DNA of 64,000 bases from Acidovorax sp. FHTAMBA (GCF_038958875.1 NZ_CP152407.1:3417501-3481500), one strand, 5' to 3'; shown: positions 54,046-63,976, counted from the first letter of the stretch. Translations and numbers: made by a program. The notes: generated from the sequence alone by a model not told the origin.

Positions 54046-54567
54046 TCAAAGCCCCAGGGTTGAAGCAGGAAAGCCAGGCGCGCTCTTGCCACGAACCCAC
54101 TCGTTGAGTGTCTCGCGCAGCAACACCCTCCGATCGGGTTCATTGCCCGTCACGCCCACACACCGCTCAGGGTCCAGCCGCTGCATCACCCATTGCGGAG
54201 ACCACAGAGCGCTGGGAATGTCCAGCGGGTCGGCGCCAGGGCTGCGGCGGCAATTGAGGATGTGATCCCATGTGCCCCGCCACCGCACAAAACGGGCATG
54301 CCGTCGAATCACGTCGTCATAGCTGCAGGCCAGCATCGTGAACCGCCGACTCCCGTGTGCCCATTCCTGGAGGGCCTCCACCACAGCGCGTTCGCCCAGC
54401 GGCCAGTCATGAAAATTCGCATCGCTGATGACGATCTCCTTCCACCGATCGCGTGCGGCCGTGGCAATTGCGTCGCGAACCAGTTGCTGGAACGCCTCCC
54501 GCCCACTGAAACGGCCAGAGGGCAAGTCGGGGAGCGGCTGCGGGATAGTGGCAGAAATCTCGGTCAT
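54046..54567 (-). CDS. Conserved hypothetical protein, 173 aa
   Basis: I do not recognise a named family. The protein is soluble, with no signal or membrane helix. It has FSGREAFQQLVRDAIATAAR, KEIVISDANFHDWPLGERAV and RHARFVRWRGTWDHILNCRR. The central part (EIVISDANFHDWPLG) looks like an alpha/beta fold with buried acidic residues. It begins 25 nt after the stop of the ribosomal oxygenase gene on the same strand, so the two are probably co-transcribed. Normal codon use and spacing make it a real gene. Confidence 0.8.
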   Translation of the reverse strand: MTEISATIPQPLPDLPSGRFSGREAFQQLVRDAIATAARDRWKEIVISDANFHDWPLGERAVVEALQEWAHGSRRFTMLACSYDDVIRRHARFVRWRGTWDHILNCRRSPGADPLDIPSALWSPQWVMQRLDPERCVGVTGNEPDRRVLLRETLNEWVRGKSAPGFPASTLGL

Positions 54568-54592
54568 CAGGTGGCTCCTCGGTCTTCACTGG

Positions 54593-55717
54593 CTAGCCTG
54601 CCCAGGCGTGCGCCCAGCCTGCGTCACACCAGTTCGACAACAATTCCAGCGCATCGTCACTGGCCCGTGCAAGCTCCCGCGCCGTCAACTGGCGTTCATC
54701 TGCCAAACGGCGCATCAGTGTTGCATCCCGGCCAGCAGCGCGGTAGCTCTCGCCATTGATGAACACGTGGTGCGTGTCATACATCATGCGGCTGCGGCGA
54801 TCCAGGCGCACGCCTTCCAGCATCACGCCCACATCTCCGGCTTCAAACCATACACTGGGCTTGGGCTCGGTCAGGTATTCACCCAGCGCGCGCTCCAACA
54901 CCAGCGGCTGCGACAGCGCTCGGGCCAGGGCCTCGCGCGCGAAATCCTGTAACCCCGAAGGAATGGCTGCGGGCTGAAACACTGCTTCCTGTTTTGCGTC
55001 GCGGTACAGCAGCGCACCTTCCTGTTCAGAAGCGTCCTCTGCCAACCGCACCAAAAGCTCCTGCGCCAGCTCCTGCCGGGCCGGTGCCCTGAAGCCAATC
55101 GAGTACGTCATGCATTCGCCTTCGGCAACGCCGTCGTGGGCGTAGCGGGGCGGCAAATACAGCATGTCACCGGGCTCGAGGACGAACTCCTCTTCTGGTT
55201 CGAACTGCGCAAGCACCTTGAGCGGAATGCCGTCGCGCAGCGTGAGGTCCTTCTGGCGTCCAATGCGCCAGCGGCGTCGCCCGTGCGCCTGAAGCAGAAA
55301 AACGTCATAGCTGTCGAAATGTGGACCGACGCCGCCGCCGTTGGACGCGTAGCTGATCATGAGATCGTCCAGTCGCGCCTCGGGCACGAACCGGAACTGT
55401 TGCATCAACGCATGCACGGCATCGTCATGCAGATCCACGCCCTGCACCAGCAAGGTCCAGTCAGGCTGCTGCAGCGAAGGCAGCGCACGCCGCTGAAAAG
55501 GACCATGGCGCAGCTTCCAAGCCCCTTTGGCCAACTGCACCAGACGCGATTCCACGCCCTCCTGGGCGGCCAGCGCAAACAGCTCTGATCGGAGCACCGG
55601 AGGCGAAAACTGTGGAATCGCCTGGCGCACCAGCAGCGGCTTTTTCTGCCAATGGCGGCGCATGAACTGCGCGGGGGTCAGGCCGCCGAGCAGGGCGAGG
55701 GGTTGCTGGATATCCAT
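54593..55717 (-). CDS. roxA: Cupin (JmjC) ribosomal protein L16 arginine hydroxylase-like
   Basis: The 374-aa protein starts at ATG 55717 (MDIQQPLALLGGLTPAQFMR). It resembles YcfD/RoxA, a 2-oxoglutarate oxygenase that hydroxylates an Arg of ribosomal protein L16. The Fe ligands are in GGVGPHFDSYDVFLLQAHG (HxD) and DMLYLPPRYAHDGVAEG (second His). The N-terminal FMRRHWQKKPLLVRQAIP is typical. The C-terminal winged-helix-like part (DATLMRRLADERQLTARELA) fits. It is divergent from the SlyD-like gene across 53 bp. Confidence 0.88.
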   Translation of the reverse strand: MDIQQPLALLGGLTPAQFMRRHWQKKPLLVRQAIPQFSPPVLRSELFALAAQEGVESRLVQLAKGAWKLRHGPFQRRALPSLQQPDWTLLVQGVDLHDDAVHALMQQFRFVPEARLDDLMISYASNGGGVGPHFDSYDVFLLQAHGRRRWRIGRQKDLTLRDGIPLKVLAQFEPEEEFVLEPGDMLYLPPRYAHDGVAEGECMTYSIGFRAPARQELAQELLVRLAEDASEQEGALLYRDAKQEAVFQPAAIPSGLQDFAREALARALSQPLVLERALGEYLTEPKPSVWFEAGDVGVMLEGVRLDRRSRMMYDTHHVFINGESYRAAGRDATLMRRLADERQLTARELARASDDALELLSNWCDAGWAHAWAG

Positions 55718-55770
55718 GAGAACGAATTGCCCCTTTTCGGAGCCGTTGGTCAAACTGCGACAATTCTCCT

Positions 55771-56295
55771 ATGGAAATTACCGAACACTGTGTAGTCGCG
55801 CTGACCTGGATACTCAAGGACACGCTGGGCGAAGAGCTGGACGTCCTCGATGAGCCTGTGGAGTTTCTCGTCGGCGGGGACGACCTTCTGCCACGCATCG
55901 AAGAAGCCCTGCAAGGACACGGCCCCGGGGCCACGCTCGCCCTGCATCTGGAGCCGGAAGACGCCTTCGGAGACTTTGATGACCAACTGCTTTTTCTGGA
56001 GCCTCGCAATCTCTTTCCCGCAGAGACCGAGGAAGGGATGACTTTTGACGGTGCCGCCCTGCCACAAGGGTGCAATCCCGATGCACCACGCACGGGGCTC
56101 TACACCGTCACCGAGATCTATCCCGAGCATGTTGTTCTGGACGGGAATCACCCTCTGGCGGGGATTGCGCTGCGACTTCAGCTGACTGTGCAGGGCGTCA
56201 GAGAGGCGACGGAAGAGGAAGTAGGCCGCAAAAGCGCGGGAACAGGCTTCTTCCGGGTGCAACCCCAAGCGCCCGGAAACCACCTGCTGCACTGA
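55771..56295 (+). CDS. SlyD-like FKBP-type peptidyl-prolyl isomerase
   Basis: The 174-aa cytoplasmic protein shows the split FKBP domain with an inserted chaperone flap, as in SlyD. EITEHCVVALTWILKDTLGE begins it, LLPRIEEALQGHGPGATLAL and LEPEDAFGDFDDQLLF lie before the flap, and LDGNHPLAGIALRLQLTVQG is the diagnostic NHPLAG block after it. The His-rich nickel-binding tail of E. coli SlyD is absent. It ends with a short polar tail. Confidence 0.88.
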   Translation: MEITEHCVVALTWILKDTLGEELDVLDEPVEFLVGGDDLLPRIEEALQGHGPGATLALHLEPEDAFGDFDDQLLFLEPRNLFPAETEEGMTFDGAALPQGCNPDAPRTGLYTVTEIYPEHVVLDGNHPLAGIALRLQLTVQGVREATEEEVGRKSAGTGFFRVQPQAPGNHLLH

Positions 56296-56351
56296 AGGCA
56301 ATTGCTGAAGTCCCGGGATGCCAGGACTTCATTCATGCTTTGTCTTCGACC

Positions 56352-56858
56352 TTACAGACGCGAAATCTGCCCGTTGTACAGGCGGACGCGGTCGCCAATG
56401 CGCAAATCGCCGGGGCTGCTCACGTCATAAACGCGATAGCCCCCCTGATCGAGCTGCACCGACAAGCGGTAACCTTGGGCGTAATCCTGGCTGCTGTTGC
56501 GGCCCTCGATGGCATTGCCGGCTACAGCACCACCCACAATGCCCACGCCTGTGGCAGCGGCCCGGCCCGAGCCTTTGCCAATCTGGTTCCCCAACACCCC
56601 TCCGACCACCGCGCCGATCACGGCACCTGCACCGGAAGTCTGACCCTGTGACCGGCCTTGCAGTACCTCGATGTTGGAAACGCGGCCGTATTCTGTGCCG
56701 GCTGGGCTGTTGGGGTAAGCGGGTGCCGTCTGGTAACCGCCCGAGTAGCCGCCGGAATACGGCGCGGAAGGGGCGGAGCGGTTGTGGCCACATGCCGCCA
56801 GAGCGCTCACGAGAACCACAGCGCCAGCAACGGCGAAAGAACGTTTGAATTTCAGCAT
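56352..56858 (-). CDS. Glycine-zipper outer-membrane lipoprotein (SlyB/PcpL-like)
   Basis: The 168-aa protein has a lipoprotein signal (VAGAVVLVSALAACGH, Cys23), a Tyr/Ser/Gly-rich linker (YSGGYSGGYQTAPAYP) and a glycine zipper (GAGAVIGAVVGGVLGNQIGK, then GVGIVGGAVAGNAIEG). The C-terminal part (YRLSVQLDQGGYRVYDV, LRIGDRVRLYNGQISRL) is beta-rich. Such proteins of the SlyB/17-kDa antigen type sit in the outer membrane and stabilise it. It is convergent with the SlyD-like gene. Confidence 0.9.
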   Translation of the reverse strand: MLKFKRSFAVAGAVVLVSALAACGHNRSAPSAPYSGGYSGGYQTAPAYPNSPAGTEYGRVSNIEVLQGRSQGQTSGAGAVIGAVVGGVLGNQIGKGSGRAAATGVGIVGGAVAGNAIEGRNSSQDYAQGYRLSVQLDQGGYRVYDVSSPGDLRIGDRVRLYNGQISRL

Positions 56859-57050
56859 TTCCAGGCTCCTAAAGTCATGGGGTTACGCACGGCCGACGGA
56901 GTGTCTGGCCTTGTTTGCATAGCTTGATTGGAACAACGTTGCAGCCCCCTGGTCCGTAGACGCAGGAGCAACCCATTGGTCAGTAACAAACCCATCGAAA
57001 GGTAAGCATCGTCTTACAAAGCAACTGACCAAACCGGGCAAGACGTGGAT

Positions 57051-57497
57051 TCAAGCTTTGCCGGTGGAGCCGTAGCCGCCCTCACCCCGCTTTGTGGCTG
57101 CAAATTCCGTGACCACATTGAACTGCGCCTGAACCACGGGAACGATCACCAACTGGGCCAGCCGCTCCATGGGCTCCAGGGTGAACGCAACGCTGCTGCG
57201 GTTCCAGGCGCTCACCATCAGCTGACCCTGGTAATCGCTGTCAATCAGGCCGACAAGATTGCCGAGCACGATACCGTGCTTGTGCCCCAGCCCGGAGCGC
57301 GGCAGGATCAGCGCCGCGTAGCCCGGGTCCTTGATGTACAACGAGATGCCCGTGGGGACAAGTTGCCATGCATTGGGCTGCAAGGTCAGCGGTGCATCCA
57401 GGCAGGCGCGCAGGTCCAGGCCAGCGCTGCCCGGGGTGGCATAGGTGGGCAACTGATCCGCCATGCGCGGATCCAGAATCTTCACATCAATCTTCAC
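57051..57497 (-). CDS. dut: dUTP diphosphatase
   Basis: The 148-aa trimeric dUTPase hydrolyses dUTP to dUMP, keeping uracil out of DNA. Its five motifs are visible: GSAGLDLRACLDA (1), LPRSGLGHKHGIVLGNLVGL (2), GLIDSDYQGQLMVSAWN (3), RLAQLVIVPVVQAQF (4) and RGEGGYGSTGK (5). The start overlaps the stop of the upstream gene by 4 nt (ATGA). It is the last gene of a coaBC-hypothetical-dut operon; coaBC next to dut is a common arrangement. Confidence 0.97.
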   Translation of the reverse strand: MKIDVKILDPRMADQLPTYATPGSAGLDLRACLDAPLTLQPNAWQLVPTGISLYIKDPGYAALILPRSGLGHKHGIVLGNLVGLIDSDYQGQLMVSAWNRSSVAFTLEPMERLAQLVIVPVVQAQFNVVTEFAATKRGEGGYGSTGKA

Positions 57498-57973
57498 GGC
57501 AGTTTCTTCTTTCCTGTTGTGCGTTGCTGCGCGACCTGCCGCAGACGCTCCTGCAGCGGCCCCAGTGCTGGTGTGGACGCACCGCTTTCAGATGATAGGG
57601 CTCCAGGAGCTGCCTGCATCAACCAGCCAAGCGCCCACCACAGAACCCCCATCACCACCAATCCCGGCAACGAGCCCTGCCCCAGCAAAAAAAGCGCCGC
57701 GCCATGCAATGCCAGCAGCACCACCAGCAGCATACGTACAGCACGCAGCACGCCGAACAGTGGCATCAGAACCTGGGCCAGATCGGGCGGAACACCCGGT
57801 GCCACAGGGCGGGCGACCCTTGCACCAGGCTGCTTCGGACTAGCCGCAGGCGAGGCATAGGACGACGGTGGGGTCTTCGCTGGTGGCACAGAGGCGGTCA
57901 GCTGCTCCACATAGCGCGCAAAATCGCCGTCTGGCGGGGTGTCCCATTCAGGCTTGGTGGAGCCAGTTCTCAT
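57494..57973 (-). CDS. Hypothetical membrane protein in the coaBC-dut operon
   Basis: The 159-aa protein has no recognised family. Residues 1-65 are polar and Pro/Ala-rich. Two hydrophobic helices follow (MLLVVLLALHGAALFLLGQG and LVVMGVLWWALGWLMQAAPG). The tail is basic (EERLRQVAQQRTTGKKK-like, ending KKKLP). It begins 21 nt after coaBC and overlaps dut by 4 nt, so it is translated with them. It is likely an inner-membrane protein of unknown function. Confidence 0.8.
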   Translation of the reverse strand: MRTGSTKPEWDTPPDGDFARYVEQLTASVPPAKTPPSSYASPAASPKQPGARVARPVAPGVPPDLAQVLMPLFGVLRAVRMLLVVLLALHGAALFLLGQGSLPGLVVMGVLWWALGWLMQAAPGALSSESGASTPALGPLQERLRQVAQQRTTGKKKLP

Positions 57974-57994
57974 ACGACCTCCCGTTAGTAGCCG

Positions 57995-59218
57995 TCACCG
58001 TGCCGCAGGCGGCAGGCGTGTCGCAATGTCCTGCACAAGCTGCTGCGCAAGCACCCGCTTGGACGCCCGGGGAAGCTCCCGGTGGCCCTGGGCATCCACC
58101 AGCAGCAGGGCGTTGTCATCCTGGCCAAAGGTGGCAGGGCCGATATTGCCCACCAGCAGCGGCACACCTTTGCGCGCACGCTTGGCGGTGGCATGGGCCA
58201 GCAGATCATGGCTCTCTGCCGCAAAACCTACACAGAAAAGATCGCCTTCCAGCGCGTAGGGTGACTTCGCGACCGTGGCAAGGATGTCCGGGTTTTCAAC
58301 AAATTCAAGGCTCGGGGTGTCACCCGAGCCTTCCTTTTTTATCTTTTGAGTCGACTCGCGCGCGGGCCGCCAGTCCGCCACGGCCGCAGTGGCGATGAAC
58401 ACCGATGCCGATTGCACATGCCGCTCCACCGCGGCCAGCATGTCCCGCGCAGACTGCACATTCACGCGGCGCACACCGCGCGGGGTCGGTACATGCACGG
58501 GCCCGGCGACCAGCGTGACATCAGCCCCGGCTTCGCGGGCCGCGCGGGCAATGGCAAAGCCCATTTTTCCGCTCGACAGGTTGGTAATGCCACGCACGGG
58601 GTCGATTGCCTCAAACGTAGGGCCTGCCGTCACCAGCACCTTGCGCCCGGCCAGAACCTTGGGCGCAAAGAACGCAATCAGCTCCTCCAGCAGTTCCTCG
58701 GGCTCCAGCATGCGGCCGTCGCCCGTCTCGCCACAGGCCTGGTCACCGTTGCCTACGCCCAGCACCACCGCACCATCCTGCGCCACCTGGTTCAAGTTGC
58801 GCCGGGTGGCGGGGTGTGCCCACATTTCGCGGTTCATGGCGGGGGCCAACAGCAACGGCACTTGCTCTGCGGGGCGGGCCAGACACATCAGGCTGAGCAA
58901 CTCGTCCGCCCGGCCCTGCACCAGACGCGCAATAAAGTCCGCGCTGCAGGGCGCAATCAGGATGGCATCTGCCTCGCGGCTCAGGTTGATGTGGGGCATG
59001 TTGTTGGGCTCGCGGGCGTCCCATTGCGATCCATACACCGTGCGGCCCGACAGCGCCTGCATGGTGACAGGCGTGATGAATTGTTCAGCCGACTCGGTCA
59101 TCACCACTTGCACGGTGGCGCCCTCCTTGATGAGCTGGCGGCACAGATCGGCTGCCTTGTAGCAAGCCACGCCCCCACTCAGACCCAGAACAATGTGTTT
59201 GCCAGCAAGCTCATTCAT
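57995..59218 (-). CDS. coaBC: Bifunctional phosphopantothenoylcysteine decarboxylase/synthetase
   Basis: The 407-aa fusion enzyme carries out two steps of coenzyme A synthesis. The N-terminal CoaC flavoprotein shows GLSGGVACYKAADLCRQLIK, HINLSREADAILIAPCSADF with the active-site His and APAMNREMWAHPATR. The C-terminal CoaB part shows VTAGPTFEAIDPVRGITNLS, SGKMGFAIARAAREAGADVT and FVGNIGPATFGQDDN-like VGNIGPATFGQDDNALLLVD. It is divergent from pyrG and heads the operon with dut. Confidence 0.96.
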   Translation of the reverse strand: MNELAGKHIVLGLSGGVACYKAADLCRQLIKEGATVQVVMTESAEQFITPVTMQALSGRTVYGSQWDAREPNNMPHINLSREADAILIAPCSADFIARLVQGRADELLSLMCLARPAEQVPLLLAPAMNREMWAHPATRRNLNQVAQDGAVVLGVGNGDQACGETGDGRMLEPEELLEELIAFFAPKVLAGRKVLVTAGPTFEAIDPVRGITNLSSGKMGFAIARAAREAGADVTLVAGPVHVPTPRGVRRVNVQSARDMLAAVERHVQSASVFIATAAVADWRPARESTQKIKKEGSGDTPSLEFVENPDILATVAKSPYALEGDLFCVGFAAESHDLLAHATAKRARKGVPLLVGNIGPATFGQDDNALLLVDAQGHRELPRASKRVLAQQLVQDIATRLPPAAR

Positions 59219-59277
59219 GGGGCGAATTTAGCAGACGGGGGTACCCTTGCCGCCGGGGGTATTGCCGGGGTGCCATC

Positions 59278-59320
59278 TATAATCCCAATTTCCCACCACC
59301 AGGAGACCTCTCGCGAGAGG
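59278..59320 (+). promoter_or_regulatory. pyrG leader: candidate -10 and a perfect 14-bp palindrome
   Basis: TATAAT at 59278-59283 lacks a good -35. Downstream, AGGAGA (59301) is followed by the perfect palindrome CCTCTCGCGAGAGG (59307-59320), 12 bp before the pyrG ATG. Hairpin formation there could mask or stall at the ribosome site. The role is conjecture. Confidence 0.3.
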
Positions 59321-59332
59321 CCCCCTTCAGAC

Positions 59333-60991
59333 ATGACCAAATTTGTCTTCGTCACCGGCGGTGTGGTGTCTTCCCTCGGTAAGGGAATCGCCTCAGCCTC
59401 CCTTGCCGCGATCCTCGAATCGCGGGGCCTCAAAGTCACCCTCATCAAGCTTGACCCCTACATCAACGTAGACCCCGGCACCATGTCGCCGTTTCAGCAC
59501 GGCGAGGTCTTTGTGACCGACGACGGCGCAGAAACCGATCTCGACCTGGGCCACTACGAGCGTTTCATTGAAACGCGCATGAGGAAGTCCAACAACTTCA
59601 CCACCGGCAAGATTTACCAGTCGGTGCTGGAGAAAGAGCGCCGTGGCGACTACCTGGGCAAGACCGTTCAGGTCATTCCCCACGTCACCAACGAAATCCA
59701 GGAATACATCAAGCGCGGTGCGGGCATCGGCACCGATGACGCGGTGGACGTGGCCATCTGCGAGGTGGGCGGAACCGTGGGCGACATCGAATCGCTGCCG
59801 TTCCTCGAAGCCGTGCGCCAGTTGAGCCTCAAGCTGGGCCCCAACAACTCGGCCTTTGTGCACCTCACCTACCTGCCCTGGATTGCCACGGCAGGCGAGC
59901 TCAAGACCAAGCCTACCCAGCACACCGTGCAGGAGCTGCGCAAGATCGGCATCCAGCCCGACGCGCTGCTGTGCCGCGCGCAAAAGCCGGTGCCGGAAGA
60001 AGAGCGCGAAAAGATTTCGCTGTTCACCAACGTGCCCGAATGGGGCGTGATCAGCATGTGGGACGTGGACACCATCTACAAGGTGCCCCGCATGCTGCAC
60101 GAGCAAGGCCTCGACGGCCTGATCTGCGACAAGCTGCGCCTGAATACACCGCCCACCAGCCTTAAGCGCTGGGACGAGCTCGTGCACGAAACCGAGCACC
60201 CGCAGGGCGAAGTCACCATTGCCATGGTCGGCAAATACGTCGATCTTTCGGACAGCTACAAATCGGTGAACGAAGCGCTGCGCCACGCGGGGATGAAGAA
60301 CCATGTGCGCGTGAAGATCGAGCACCTGGACTCAGAAACCATCGACAGTGCCAATGCTGCCGACAAGCTCGCCAGGTACGACGCCATTCTGGTGCCCGGC
60401 GGCTTCGGCAGCCGCGGTGTGGAAGGCAAGATCTGCACCGCCCAGTTTGCCCGCGAACACAAGGTGCCCTACCTGGGCATCTGCCTGGGCATGCAGGTGG
60501 CCACCATTGAATATGCACGCCACGTGGCGGGCCTGGCCAAAGCCAACAGCACCGAGTTCGACCCCACCACGCCCCACCCCGTGATCGCGCTGATCACCGA
60601 GTGGAAGGATGCCGACGGCACCATCAAGACGCGCGACGAAAACTCGGACCTCGGCGGCACCATGCGACTGGGCGCACAAAGCTCGGACGTGGCCAAGGAC
60701 ACACTGGCCCACAGCATCTACGGCGACGTGGTGACCGAACGCCACCGCCACCGCTACGAAGCCAACGTGAACTACCTCGACGAGCTGCGCAAGGCGGGCC
60801 TGGTGATCTCGGCGCTGACGCAACGCGAAGAACTCACCGAGATCGTGGAATTGCCGCACAGCGTGCACCCCTGGTACATCGGCGTGCAGTTCCACCCCGA
60901 GTTCAAGTCCACGCCCTGGAACGGCCACCCGCTGTTCAACGCCTTCATCAAGGCCGCCGTGGAACACCAGCAAGCCACGAAGAAAGCCTGA
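59333..60991 (+). CDS. pyrG: CTP synthase
   Basis: The 552-aa enzyme aminates UTP to CTP with glutamine. The synthetase domain begins FVFVTGGVVSSLGKGIASAS and has KLDPYINVDPGTMSPFQHGE and ETDLDLGHYERF. The glutaminase domain has the nucleophile Cys in YLGICLGMQVATIEYARH and the His-Glu pair in GVQFHPEFKSTPW. Only the conserved start at ATG 59333 is supported although the frame is open far upstream. It leads a run pyrG-kdsA-DUF1330-eno-ftsB on one strand. Confidence 0.98.
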   Translation: MTKFVFVTGGVVSSLGKGIASASLAAILESRGLKVTLIKLDPYINVDPGTMSPFQHGEVFVTDDGAETDLDLGHYERFIETRMRKSNNFTTGKIYQSVLEKERRGDYLGKTVQVIPHVTNEIQEYIKRGAGIGTDDAVDVAICEVGGTVGDIESLPFLEAVRQLSLKLGPNNSAFVHLTYLPWIATAGELKTKPTQHTVQELRKIGIQPDALLCRAQKPVPEEEREKISLFTNVPEWGVISMWDVDTIYKVPRMLHEQGLDGLICDKLRLNTPPTSLKRWDELVHETEHPQGEVTIAMVGKYVDLSDSYKSVNEALRHAGMKNHVRVKIEHLDSETIDSANAADKLARYDAILVPGGFGSRGVEGKICTAQFAREHKVPYLGICLGMQVATIEYARHVAGLAKANSTEFDPTTPHPVIALITEWKDADGTIKTRDENSDLGGTMRLGAQSSDVAKDTLAHSIYGDVVTERHRHRYEANVNYLDELRKAGLVISALTQREELTEIVELPHSVHPWYIGVQFHPEFKSTPWNGHPLFNAFIKAAVEHQQATKKA

Positions 60992-61002
60992 GGGGAGTCA
61001 CG

Positions 61003-61860
61003 ATGCAGCTGTGCGGATTCAATGTTGGCCTGGACCAGCGCTTCTTTTTGATCGCAGGCACCTGCTCCATCGAAGGCCTGGAGATGTCGCTGGACGTCGC
61101 AGGCCAGCTCAAGGATGCCTGCGCGCCGCTGGGCATTCCGCTGATCTACAAGGGCTCGTTCGACAAGGCCAACCGGTCGTCGGGCACCAGCAAGCGCGGT
61201 GTCGGCATCGACGCCGGTTTGAAGATCCTCGATGAAGTGCGTCGCCAGCTGCAGCTGCCCATCCTGACCGATGTACACGACACCTCGCACGTGGCCGAGG
61301 TGGCCAGCGTGGTGGACGTTCTGCAAACGCCTGCGTTCCTGTGCCGCCAGACAGATTTCATCCGCGCTGTGGCGCAATCGGGCAAGCCGGTGAACATCAA
61401 GAAGGGCCAGTTTCTTGCACCCTGGGACATGAAGAACGTCATCGACAAGGCCCGCGCCGCCGCAGCCGAAGTCGGCCTGTCAGAAGACCGGTTCCTCGCC
61501 TGCGAGCGAGGCGTGAGCTTTGGCTACAACAACCTGGTGGCCGACATGACCAGCCTGGCCGAGATGCGCAACTCCGGCGCGCCCGTGGTGTTCGACGTGA
61601 CCCACTCGGTGCAAAAGCCCGGTGGCCTGGGCGCCGTGAGCGGTGGTGCGCGCGACATGGTGCCGGTGCTTGCGCGCGCCGGCGTGGCCGTGGGCGTGGC
61701 GGGCCTGTTCATGGAAACCCACCCCCGCCCCGCCGAAGCCTGGTCGGACGGCCCCAACGCCGTGCCGCTCAAGCACATGAAGGCATTGCTTGAAACGCTG
61801 GTGGCGCTGGACGACGTCACCAAGAAAAGTGGATTCCTCGAAAACAACTTTGGAGCCTGA
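61003..61860 (+). CDS. kdsA: 3-deoxy-8-phosphooctulonate synthase
   Basis: The 285-aa enzyme joins PEP and arabinose 5-phosphate to make KDO 8-phosphate for lipopolysaccharide. FFLIAGTCSIEGLEMSLDVA, YKGSFDKANRSSGTSKRGVG and ILTDVHDTSHVAEVASVVDV are the substrate-binding blocks. VNIKKGQFLAPWDMKNVIDK and VFDVTHSVQKPGGLGAVSGG follow. An Ala or Cys rather than metal-type context was not analysed in detail. It starts 11 nt after pyrG, so they are co-transcribed, as in many betaproteobacteria. Confidence 0.97.
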   Translation: MQLCGFNVGLDQRFFLIAGTCSIEGLEMSLDVAGQLKDACAPLGIPLIYKGSFDKANRSSGTSKRGVGIDAGLKILDEVRRQLQLPILTDVHDTSHVAEVASVVDVLQTPAFLCRQTDFIRAVAQSGKPVNIKKGQFLAPWDMKNVIDKARAAAAEVGLSEDRFLACERGVSFGYNNLVADMTSLAEMRNSGAPVVFDVTHSVQKPGGLGAVSGGARDMVPVLARAGVAVGVAGLFMETHPRPAEAWSDGPNAVPLKHMKALLETLVALDDVTKKSGFLENNFGA

Positions 61861-61864
61861 AGAC

Positions 61865-62155
61865 ATGAGCAGTGGTTACGTCATCGCATCCGTCACCGTC
61901 ACCAACCCCACGCAGTACGAGGAGTACCGCAAATGGAGCACCCTGGCCATGCAGGCCCACGGCGCTGAAGTGTGCGTGCGCGGCGGCAAGGTCGAGGTGC
62001 TGGAAGGCGACTGGAACCCCGGCCGCACCGTGATTCTCAAGTTTCCGAGCTTTGAAGCCGCCCGCGCTTTCTACGACACGCCCGAGTACCAAAAGGCCAA
62101 GGCAGCCCGCGAAGGCGCCGCCATCATGCGCATGGTGTGCGTCGAAGGCGTCTGA
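61865..62155 (+). CDS. DUF1330 family protein
   Basis: The 96-aa protein has a ferredoxin-like dimeric fold of the DUF1330 type: SSGYVIASVTVTNPTQYEEY, LEGDWNPGRTVILKFPSFEA and ARAFYDTPEYQKAKAAREGA. It begins 4 nt after the kdsA stop, so translation is probably coupled. The family has no established role. It sits between kdsA and eno, followed by a palindromic repeat. Confidence 0.92.
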   Translation: MSSGYVIASVTVTNPTQYEEYRKWSTLAMQAHGAEVCVRGGKVEVLEGDWNPGRTVILKFPSFEAARAFYDTPEYQKAKAAREGAAIMRMVCVEGV

Positions 62156-62172
62156 GCGCACACACCCGATTC

Positions 62173-62236
62173 GCTCTTTAATTGATAGCTGCCAGCGCTT
62201 ATCCATCAAGCGCTGGAGCCCGATTTGATTTGAAAC
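62173..62236 (+). repeat. Dispersed palindromic element, copy 7
   Basis: CTCTTTAATTGATAGCTGCC, then AGCGCTTATCCATCAAGCGC and TGGAGCCCGATTTGATTTG. The central arms CCAGCGCTT and AAGCGCTGG pair perfectly. It occupies most of the DUF1330-eno gap and so lies in the eno leader if the operon is read through. Confidence 0.82.
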
Positions 62237-62254
62237 TTCTGCAAAAGGAAAACC

Positions 62255-63541
<1,287 letters not shown>

Positions 63542-63684
63542 TGCCCCCCACGGTCGCCCACTGCGTGTGGCTCCCTGCCCCCCCAAGGGGCCACGTTTCC
63601 CTTTTGGGGCTGACCGCCAAGCGGTTCAGAGCGCCTTGGGGCGGCCCGGCGGCGAAACATCGTTGCAACAGTAAAGGTTGACCC
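63542..63684. other. GC-rich intergenic segment between eno and ftsB
   Basis: The gap holds CCCCCCAAGGGGCC, TTTTGGGGCTGACCGCCAAG, CGGTTCAGAGCGCCTTGGGG and CGGCCCGGCGGCG. Complementary runs (CCAAGGGG, CCTTGGGG, CTTTTGGGG) could fold several ways. From memory similar GC-rich spacers recur in Comamonadaceae genomes, but only this copy is in the window. Confidence 0.3.
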
Positions 63685-63963
63685 TTGGTCTCACGCATCG
63701 TCACCGTGGTTCTGCTGGCACTGCTGGTAGGGCTGCACGCCCAGCTCTGGCTGGGGCGTGGCAGCGTGCCGCGTGTCAACGAGATGCAGCGGCAGATTGA
63801 TGTGCAGAAGGCCGCAAACGACCAGGCCCGCCAGGCCAACGAGCGCCTGGCGTCCGAGGTGCACGACCTCAAGGAAGGCCTGGACATGGTGGAAGAAAAA
63901 GCACGCAGCGAACTGGGCATGGTCAAGCCCAACGAGATCTACGTGCAGTTCACACCGCGCTGA
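63685..63963 (+). CDS. ftsB: Cell division protein FtsB
   Basis: The 92-aa protein starts at TTG 63685; no ATG fits. One membrane helix (IVTVVLLALLVGLHAQLWLG) is followed by a periplasmic coiled coil (NEMQRQIDVQKAANDQARQA) and the conserved end LKEGLDMVEEKARSELGMVK with PNEIYVQF. FtsB links FtsL and FtsQ at the division septum. Position directly after eno is conserved in proteobacteria. A terminator hairpin overlaps its stop codon. Confidence 0.93.
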   Translation: MVSRIVTVVLLALLVGLHAQLWLGRGSVPRVNEMQRQIDVQKAANDQARQANERLASEVHDLKEGLDMVEEKARSELGMVKPNEIYVQFTPR

Positions 63964-63976
63964 GGCGCGGTTTTTT
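63954..63976 (+). terminator. Terminator overlapping the ftsB stop
   Basis: ACCGCGC (63954-63960) pairs with GCGCGGT (63965-63971), the TGA stop lies in the loop, and a T run follows. Confidence 0.8.
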
